Assembly (NCBI GenBank): GCA_023404675.1
Contig: JAEYAW010000013.1
Coordinates: 372,001 to 436,000, forward strand
Length of the DNA stretch: 64,000 nt
Reading direction: 5' to 3'
Origin: Pseudomonadota bacterium
GTDB taxonomy: Bacteria; Pseudomonadota; Alphaproteobacteria; Rhizobiales; Xanthobacteraceae
The position numbers and the translations under genes are program-made. Below the pieces are notes generated by a model. That model ran no database searches, was not told where the DNA came from, and saw only the letters and a program-made list of their open reading frames with translations. Shown here piece after piece: positions 58,554-64,000 of the stretch (positions within the stretch are counted from its first letter, which is position 1; each line of letters opens with the position of its first letter).

Positions 58554-59945
58554 TTAGCCGAGCGCGACGCCCGCCAGCGGCGGCAGGACGATGCGGAAGC
58601 GTGCGCCGCCCTCCGGGCCATCCACCACGGAGACCTCGCCGCGATGGAAGCGGATGGTTTCCCTGACGAGGCTGAGACCAAGCCCGGCACCGCGCGTAAA
58701 CGAGCCGAGGCGATAGAATGGTTCGAAGATCTGGACGCGCTGTGCGGGGGGTACGCCCGCGCCCTGATCGGTGATCGTGATCGTCGCGGGCTGTTCGACG
58801 GTGACGACGATGGCGCCGCGCCGGCCGCCGTGCTGGATCGCGTTCTGCACCAGATTCACCACGGCACGTTCGAGCGCGCTCGGATCGCCCCAGGCCTCGA
58901 TGCGATCCTCGTCGGTCTGCAGCGAGATCTCATAGCCGGCGGCGATGGCCATCGGCGCGAGATCGGCGACCACCTGCGTGCAGATGCGCACCAGATTGAC
59001 GGGGGAGAGCTCGGCCAGATGATGTTCGAGCCGTTGCAGGTCGAGCAACTGCTCGGTCAGCGTCGCGACCCGGGCCACGTCTTCCAGCAGCTCCCGCCTG
59101 TGTTGTCCCTGCGGCAGGGCTTCGAGGCGGGTGTTGAGAATGGCGATGGGGGTACGCAGCTCGTGCGCGGCGTCGGCGAGAAAGCGGCGATAGCGTGCGT
59201 GCCCGTCGTCGAGCCGGCCGAGCGCGTCGTTGATGGCGCCGACGAAGGGCACGATCTCGGCGGGGACCGCGTCGGTCGCCAGCCGCGTCCCGCGCCGGTT
59301 GATGTCGATATCGCCGGCCTGCCGCGCGGCGTCATCGAGGCTGGCCATGGTGTGGCGGATCACCAGCGGCGTCCCCACAAGCGTCGCCAGCGCCATCAGT
59401 CCAAGGCCGGGCAGCGAAAAGGCGAGAAAGAAGCAGACGACATAGACCATCGACATGAACGTCGATGGCGGCGCCTCGCTTGTCGCGATGATCTGAACGT
59501 TGCCGGCGGCGGTGTTCACGCGCTTCATCTCGGCGCTGAGATGACGAATGTCGTCACCGCTGCCGCGGTCCCAGCCGAGTTTGGCCTTCCCGATGCCGTC
59601 GAGCGCCGGGCCGACGCCGGCGAATTCCCGCGGGACCACTCCTTCCGACAGCGAATGGCCGGTCTCGTCCCGGATCGTGAACCACACATCGGGGCTGTCG
59701 CGACGCAACAGGCTCAATGAGCCGGTGGGACGCAGTTCAAGTCCGCCATCCGCGCCGCGCGTGAGCGCATTCTGCAGCACCGAAAACACACGCCCGTCGT
59801 CACGCTGTCGCGGCAGATGGCCGACGGCCCACAGCGTGGCTATCAGCAGGACGACGAAGATCGCCAGCAGCACTGCCTGCAGCCCGATCAGACGGTTGAC
59901 GAGCGCCCGCCGCAGCGACGGAGTTGCGCAGTCATGGCAGGTCAT
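58554..59945 (-). CDS. Sensor histidine kinase
   Basis: 463-residue membrane kinase. Spans near residues 20-42 and 165-190 flank a periplasmic sensor of about 120 residues; a HAMP-like linker follows; phospho-acceptor H261 is in FLADAAHELRTPIAILNTRL; ATPase boxes N (VVNLVQNAIQHGG), G1 (ITDQGAGVPP), F (IFEPFYRLG) and G2 (GAGLGLSLV) are present. Its ATG overlaps the response regulator stop by 4 bp. Signal unknown; the N-terminus MTCHDC has two cysteines. Confidence 0.92.
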   Translation of the reverse strand: MTCHDCATPSLRRALVNRLIGLQAVLLAIFVVLLIATLWAVGHLPRQRDDGRVFSVLQNALTRGADGGLELRPTGSLSLLRRDSPDVWFTIRDETGHSLSEGVVPREFAGVGPALDGIGKAKLGWDRGSGDDIRHLSAEMKRVNTAAGNVQIIATSEAPPSTFMSMVYVVCFFLAFSLPGLGLMALATLVGTPLVIRHTMASLDDAARQAGDIDINRRGTRLATDAVPAEIVPFVGAINDALGRLDDGHARYRRFLADAAHELRTPIAILNTRLEALPQGQHRRELLEDVARVATLTEQLLDLQRLEHHLAELSPVNLVRICTQVVADLAPMAIAAGYEISLQTDEDRIEAWGDPSALERAVVNLVQNAIQHGGRRGAIVVTVEQPATITITDQGAGVPPAQRVQIFEPFYRLGSFTRGAGLGLSLVRETIRFHRGEVSVVDGPEGGARFRIVLPPLAGVALG

Positions 59946-60616
59946 GTAGCGGATCTCATCAGATAGCCGACGCCGCGGATGCCGTGAATCTCGACACCGG
60001 CGTTGATCTCCGCGAGCTTGCGGCGCAGCCGCGAGATGTGGGTGTCCAGCGCGTTCGATTGAACCTCGTCATCGAACGCATAGACGGCCGCCTCCAGCGC
60101 GGACCGGACCACGGTGCGGCCCATGCGGCGCATCAGCGCTTCCAGCACCAGCAATTCGCGGCGCGGAAGCTTGAGCGTATGGCCCTCGACCTCCGCTTCG
60201 CAATGGGTCGGATCGAAACTGAGGCGACCCAGCCGGAGAATCGCGGGCTGGACGTCGCTCGGGCGGCGCAGCACCGCGCGCAGGCGCGCCATCAGTTCCT
60301 CCACCGCGAACGGCTTGGCCAGATAGTCGTCGGCTCCCCGATCCAGTCCGGCAATGCGGTCGCAGAGTTCGCCGCGCGCGGTCAGCACGATGATCGGGAT
60401 GGTAACGGATCGGTTCCGGAGCGCCGCGATGAGGTCCAGACCCTCGCCGTCCGGCAGCTGCCGGTCGAGCAGGATGGCGTCATGGACACCTGAATTCACC
60501 GCCTCTATGGCCTCCGCCAGCGACGCGGTCCTGTCCACCACCATGTCGTACTGTTTCAGCACAGCCATCAGCGCTGTTGCCATGGCAACTTCATCTTCCA
60601 CGAGCAGTATGCGCAC
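59942..60616 (-). CDS. OmpR-family response regulator
   Basis: 224-residue regulator. Receiver: MRILLVEDEVAMATALMAVL, phospho-acceptor Asp51 (ILLDRQLPDGEG), Thr/Ala-Lys region VLTARGE and DYLAKPF. DNA-binding winged helix: LKLPRRELLVLEALMRRMGR and SNALDTHISRLRRKLAE. Partner of the overlapping kinase gene. Divergent from a secreted protein gene (start 60763), the most likely target in sight. Confidence 0.94.
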   Translation of the reverse strand: MRILLVEDEVAMATALMAVLKQYDMVVDRTASLAEAIEAVNSGVHDAILLDRQLPDGEGLDLIAALRNRSVTIPIIVLTARGELCDRIAGLDRGADDYLAKPFAVEELMARLRAVLRRPSDVQPAILRLGRLSFDPTHCEAEVEGHTLKLPRRELLVLEALMRRMGRTVVRSALEAAVYAFDDEVQSNALDTHISRLRRKLAEINAGVEIHGIRGVGYLMRSAT

Positions 60617-60762
60617 GCAGCTTCTCTCCGACCTCCAGCACCGGAACCAGTATCCACGCCAGATTGCGGCTACATTGCGCTGGAGCCCGCAGGGCGGCGA
60701 GAGTGGCGCGGGTATTTAAGGTGCTCTACGCTGGCGGGAGATTCGCTCCGGGAACCCAACGC

Positions 60763-61947
60763 ATGCGCGCGCTCGCCCTTTGCCTCGTCGCCACGTTCGC
60801 TTCGACCGCCGTTCAGGCCCAGCAGAAGGCCGCCCCGAAAGGCGGCGGCACCGAGGTGCGCTACTTCACCTCGATCGACGGACTGATGGAGGGGAATGCT
60901 GACGTGATCCTCAAAGAGGTCCGGCAGGGCAAGACCGTGACCAGCGCGACGCTGGACATCTGTTATCCGGCATCGCCCGGATCGCAGCGCAAGGACCGTT
61001 TCACGGCGGATCTGATGATCGCAGGACAGACCTACACCGGCAATTCGCGCAGTCAGGTGGACAAGCTGCCGGTCGCGGTGAAGCTCAACCGCAAAACGAC
61101 CGGTGAGCACACCGATTTCAAGGGGCAGATCACCATCGGCCAGACTTCCAGCGAGGTGAACTCCACCGACAATTCCGACATCAGCGAATCCGAGTTCGAG
61201 GAGAGCCGGGGCACGGGCACGATCATTGCCGAAGACCCGAAGGACTTCACTGAGGTTTCGCCCGAGTCGGTCGCCGCCCGTATCAAGCTCGATGCGGTCG
61301 CGGACGTGATGAAGAGCCTGCGCGGGCAGAATGTCGAACTGTCCCTGATCGGTCTTGCCACGACCTGCGAGGCGCTGCGTTCGGGCGAGCAACTGGTGAT
61401 GATGTCGGTCGATCCGGATCGCGCGGCGGAGTTCGTGACGAAGCTGAAGGCGATGCCGGGTGTCGTCTCGGCGGGCTGGATCAGCGGTCTTGTCGACATG
61501 GAGCGCACCGTGCGCTTTCCCGCTGCCGAATGGAGCACGGGCGGCAGGCTGAACCGCGAGAAGATTGGCGCCGCGATCGCGGACGCGCTCAAGTCCTCCT
61601 TCAAGGCGAGCGCGGCGGCCACCAGGTGGGACGAAGCGACCGGCAAGCTCACGGTGACGCTGCGGCGGCCCTACGAGGCGCTGCCGGGTCTCGGCCTCAC
61701 CGAGAAGCTGGAGATCAACGCGCTGGCCTTCCCGGAGCGGTCCGGAGCGCTGGATTCCGCGCTGGTCTGGGTCTCGACGCCGACCACCGAGGTCGTCGAT
61801 GAATCGGGAGGGCCGAAACTGATCCTGTCCGATTCCTCGTCGAGCGACGAGGAGGGCGAATTCGTCGACGACGAGGGCAGCGTCGGCTCTCTGGCGAGAG
61901 CCTTCAGGGCGCAGCGCTGGAACGGCGAAACCGGGACGTGGAAGTGA
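60763..61947 (+). CDS. Secreted protein of unknown function
   Basis: 394-residue exported protein. Signal peptide MRALALCLVATFASTAVQA then QQKAAPKGGG. No family recognised. The sequence is rich in beta strands; C-terminal acidic Ser/Asp tract LSDSSSSDEEGEFVDDEG (near residue 362) precedes a short basic end. Two cysteines (DICYPASPG, TTCEALRSG). It is divergent from the response regulator, 146 bp away, so it may be controlled by that two-component system. Confidence 0.75.
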   Translation: MRALALCLVATFASTAVQAQQKAAPKGGGTEVRYFTSIDGLMEGNADVILKEVRQGKTVTSATLDICYPASPGSQRKDRFTADLMIAGQTYTGNSRSQVDKLPVAVKLNRKTTGEHTDFKGQITIGQTSSEVNSTDNSDISESEFEESRGTGTIIAEDPKDFTEVSPESVAARIKLDAVADVMKSLRGQNVELSLIGLATTCEALRSGEQLVMMSVDPDRAAEFVTKLKAMPGVVSAGWISGLVDMERTVRFPAAEWSTGGRLNREKIGAAIADALKSSFKASAAATRWDEATGKLTVTLRRPYEALPGLGLTEKLEINALAFPERSGALDSALVWVSTPTTEVVDESGGPKLILSDSSSSDEEGEFVDDEGSVGSLARAFRAQRWNGETGTWK

Positions 61948-62024
61948 AAACGCGGACCTCGGTCCGACGGCCGCTGGTCGTGCGTCCGGCGCGTGGGCTC
62001 CATCATCCCGAGCATTCGTAGCCT

Positions 62025-62108
62025 GTAGCCCGGATGAAGCGGAGCGCAATCCGGGATTTTTCTCTCTGTGTCGTCGTCCCGCATTCCGCTTCGCTTCATG
62101 CGGGCTAC
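62025..62108. repeat. GTAGCCCGG-type extragenic repeat, copy 2
   Basis: Bounded by GTAGCCCG (62025-62032) and CGGGCTAC (62101-62108); CGGATGAAGCGGAGCGCAAT and GCATTCCGCTTCGCTTCATG match the first copy at 6717-6803 closely. Confidence 0.88.
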
Positions 62109-62132
62109 AACCTCGCCACGGGGCGACGCGGC

Positions 62133-62534
62133 TCACGCCTCCAGCGGAAACCGGCCCGACGCGATGCGCGAGGCCTCGTTCAGAGGCCAGTTGTAAAGAT
62201 AGACCAGTGCGTCGTGTCGTGAGCTGTCGCGCGTCAGCGTGATCGTCTGCGTCGTCCTGACATACTCGGCTGGGTCCGGATAGCCGGGGCCGCAATTCTC
62301 GTACTCATCGAGCGCCGCCATCAGGGCAGCATCGTCCGGCACGCGATAGAGATCGCCGTGCACGTGGTCGGCCGGATCGTCGGAGGGAACGAGCCCCGGA
62401 TAATACGAGATCATGTAGAGCCGGCCCTGATAATGCGCAGGACCGAGATAGGCGGCGGCTTCACGCAGCCGCCGCGCCATCGGATGCTTCGAGGCGTGCA
62501 TCAGCGTGCCGTAGACGAACAGAAGGTCGGTCAT
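62133..62534 (-). CDS. Gamma-glutamylcyclotransferase-like protein
   Basis: 133-residue protein of the GGCT/AIG2 fold. FVYGTLMHASKHPMARRL is the Y-G-x-L substrate-binding motif at the N-terminus; DEYENCGPGYPDPAEYVRTT contains the catalytic-type glutamate (E in LDEYENC) and the C-terminal YLYNWPLNEA strand follows. Acts on gamma-glutamyl amines or peptides in characterised members; the substrate here is unknown. Start at MTDLLF; the longer reading lacks conservation. Confidence 0.87.
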   Translation of the reverse strand: MTDLLFVYGTLMHASKHPMARRLREAAAYLGPAHYQGRLYMISYYPGLVPSDDPADHVHGDLYRVPDDAALMAALDEYENCGPGYPDPAEYVRTTQTITLTRDSSRHDALVYLYNWPLNEASRIASGRFPLEA

Positions 62535-62795
62535 GGATGCTGCGCGCCGGAAGACGGTGTGAATGTCATGCGACCCATGACACCTTATTACTCCGGCCGC
62601 CGCAATCATCCGGTCGCGGGCCTTTGCCGATGGACACCGTTCGGCGGTTGGAATATAATCTTGTCGTGCGCGAATACGCGTGCCGTAAGCGTCTCACGTC
62701 AGGCAACGCATTCATCCTCCGGCCAGACCGGATCGGGACGAATGCGTTTTTTATTGTCCTGACCGTTCCGGCCTTTGGTCAAGAAGGTTGGTTTC

Positions 62796-63077
62796 GTGAC
62801 ACCACTTCCGGATGCGGGCAAGGCCCGAACCTCGCGCGCGCGGGGAAAAATCCCCGCCCGCTATGCCTCTCTCGTCATGCCTCTTGTGCTGTCGCTGCTG
62901 ATGACCTTTGTCGTCTCGGCGATATCCACCTTACGCAGTCTGGGCTTCTCACAAGCTGTGCTCGAGGTGTGGCCAGCCGCGTGGGCGCTGTCGTGGCTCG
63001 TGGCGTTTCCGACGCTGCTCGCCGTGCTGCCGCTGGTCAGACGCATCGTCGCGCTGCTTGTCGCGCCGCCGGCGTGA
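62796..63077 (+). CDS. DUF2798 membrane protein
   Basis: 93-residue protein with two spans (SLVMPLVLSLLMTFVVSAIS and LSWLVAFPTLLAVLPLVRRI). The pattern is that of DUF2798. Start is the GTG at 62796, preceded by AGAAGG eight bases upstream; an upstream TTG at 62775 is less likely. A terminator follows. Function unknown. Confidence 0.78.
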   Translation: MTPLPDAGKARTSRARGKIPARYASLVMPLVLSLLMTFVVSAISTLRSLGFSQAVLEVWPAAWALSWLVAFPTLLAVLPLVRRIVALLVAPPA

Positions 63078-63087
63078 GACGGTCAAC

Positions 63088-63117
63088 GAAAGGGGGCCTT
63101 TCATGGCCCCCCTTTCG
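63088..63117 (+). terminator. Terminator after the DUF2798 gene
   Basis: Stem GAAAGGGGGCC / GGCCCCCCTTTC with a short loop. Confidence 0.8.
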
Positions 63118-63223
63118 CGCTGCGCGAAGGCGATTGGTGACCGCCGAAACTTTCTGATCCCCGGGCAGTTTCCCGGATGTATGAATTCAGTCATCCCGGA
63201 TCTCCATTGACGTCAGGAATGCA

Positions 63224-63718
63224 ATGAACCCGCCAGAGCAAGCACGCCAATCGACGTGGCTGAGAGCCGCGATCGCGATCGTTCCGGTGATCGCCGCCTC
63301 GCTTCTGGGGCAGTGGGCGACGTATCCCAACCTGGCCCCATGGTATGCAGGCCTCGTCAAGCCATCCTTCAATCCGCCCAACTGGATTTTCGCGCCTGTC
63401 TGGACGGCCCTCTACGTTCTGATGGCCTATGCGGTTTGGCGCATTCTGGGAGCCGGCACGCGGGACGGGCGGCGAATGGCTCTGGCGGCATTCTTTCTTC
63501 AACTCGCGCTCAACGCGATGTGGTCGTGGTTGTTTTTCGGATTGAACAACCCGCTGGCGGGCTTGCTGAACATCGTGCCGCAGCTTCTCGTCATCCTTGC
63601 CACGATCCATCTGTTTCGCAGGCTCGATCCTGTCGCCGGGCTTTGCCTCGTTCCGCTGGCGGCCTGGGTCGCTTTCGCTACCGTGCTGAATTTCGAAGTC
63701 TGGCGTCTGAATTCCTGA
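63224..63718 (+). CDS. tspO: TspO/MBR-family tryptophan-rich sensory protein
   Basis: 164-residue five-helix membrane protein. LVKPSFNPPNWIFAPVWTAL near residue 45 is the diagnostic loop; ALNAMWSWLFFGLNNP and the C-terminal AAWVAFATVLNFEVWRLN are also typical. TspO binds tetrapyrroles and in Rhodobacter dampens photosynthesis gene expression under oxygen. No photosynthesis gene is visible here. AATGCAATG start region; shares a terminator with rpoD. Confidence 0.93.
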   Translation: MNPPEQARQSTWLRAAIAIVPVIAASLLGQWATYPNLAPWYAGLVKPSFNPPNWIFAPVWTALYVLMAYAVWRILGAGTRDGRRMALAAFFLQLALNAMWSWLFFGLNNPLAGLLNIVPQLLVILATIHLFRRLDPVAGLCLVPLAAWVAFATVLNFEVWRLNS

Positions 63719-63743
63719 GAACGGATCCGGCGAATGCAAACAA

Positions 63744-63771
63744 AAAAGCCCCGGCCATCGCCGGGGCTTTT
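63744..63771. terminator. Bidirectional terminator tspO / rpoD
   Basis: AAAAGCCCCGG / CCGGGGCTTTT, 11-bp stem, loop CCATCG; serves both convergent genes. Confidence 0.92.
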
Positions 63772-63800
63772 CGTTCTCGCGACCGGGATCAGCGGCGCGA

Positions 63801-64000
63801 TCAGTTGTCGAGGAAGCTGCGCAGCTTGCGCGAGCGGCTCGGGTGCTTGAGCTTGCGCAGCGCCTTCGCCTCGATCTGACGGATGCGTTCGCGCGTCACC
63901 GAGAACTGCTGGCCGACTTCCTCCAGCGTGTGGTCGGTGTTCATGCCGATGCCGAAGCGCATGCGCAGCACGCGCTCTTCACGCGGCGTCAGCGAGGCAA
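63801..64000 (-). CDS. rpoD: RNA polymerase sigma factor RpoD (C-terminal end only)
   Basis: Principal sigma factor, cut by the right window edge; only 66 codons are visible. They encode region 4.2: LTPREERVLRMRFGIGMNTD, then HTLEEVGQQFSVTRERIRQI (the -35 recognition helix) and EAKALRKLKHPSRSRKLRSF followed by LDN and the stop. Near-identical to other bacterial RpoD C-termini. Confidence 0.95.
   Translation of the reverse strand, partial: ASLTPREERVLRMRFGIGMNTDHTLEEVGQQFSVTRERIRQIEAKALRKLKHPSRSRKLRSFLDN

Overview
The window is chromosomal DNA of a high-GC alphaproteobacterium. Gene order and content point to the Bradyrhizobium / Rhodopseudomonas / Afipia / Nitrobacter group (Nitrobacteraceae): tkt-gap-pgk-fda beside DUF4164-zapA-6S RNA, ruvCAB-ybgC, tolQRAB-pal, a BacA-like peptide transporter fused to an ABC ATPase, TorF-type porins, and two intergenic repeat families I recall as typical of these genomes (GTAGCCCGG... 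and GCGTTTTCGAGCGAAG...). Species cannot be fixed from the sequence. No prophage, insertion sequence, CRISPR array, tRNA or rRNA gene was seen.

Layout. 1-5.6 kb (minus strand): transketolase, GAPDH, phosphoglycerate kinase, then a MazE/MazF toxin-antitoxin pair, then class I aldolase (cut by the window edge). 5.9-9.4 kb: DUF4164, zapA, 6S RNA, 5-formyl-THF cyclo-ligase, YmdB-like phosphoesterase, YebC. 9.7-12.9 kb: ruvC-ruvA-ruvB, a ParD/ParE-like pair, ybgC. 12.9-17.9 kb is an accessory block between ybgC and tolQ: a TetR regulator and its DUF2852 target with matching operators, a sulfite-oxidase-like molybdoenzyme, an AhpD-like protein, and an arsenic operon arsR-arsI-aqpS-arsC. 18.1-28 kb: tolQ-R-A-B, a membrane GGDEF/EAL protein, a FeeM-like N-acyltransferase, pal, a siderophore-interacting reductase, cpoB. 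28-31.3 kb: tilS, ftsH.

31.4-37.3 kb: a GNAT protein, two polytopic GT-C-like membrane proteins, azlC-azlD and a TetR regulator. 37.3-42.1 kb: a c-type cytochrome divergent from glcD-glcE-glcF. 42.2-46 kb: a histone H1-like lysine-rich protein, a TorF porin, a ClC channel and a small membrane protein. 46-51.2 kb: a LysR regulator, the BclA-like transporter, lactate permease and a META-like protein. 51.4-55.2 kb: an L,D-transpeptidase, CheZ, an MFS transporter and a glycine-rich lipoprotein. 55.3-57.6 kb: groES-groEL behind a CIRCE operator. 57.7-64 kb: a PmtA-like methyltransferase, a two-component system, an unknown secreted protein, a gamma-glutamylcyclotransferase-like protein, DUF2798, TspO and the C-terminus of RpoD.

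The most interesting points are: (i) two unrelated type II toxin-antitoxin pairs embedded in housekeeping operons, each coupled by stop/start overlap to the essential-type gene that follows; (ii) a three-copy structured repeat with compensatory base changes in a hairpin; (iii) very clear operators (mazEF, parDE, tetR x2, arsR, CIRCE), several overlapping start codons and implying leaderless mRNAs; and (iv) a c-di-GMP enzyme plus a FeeM-like N-acyltransferase lodged between tolB and pal.
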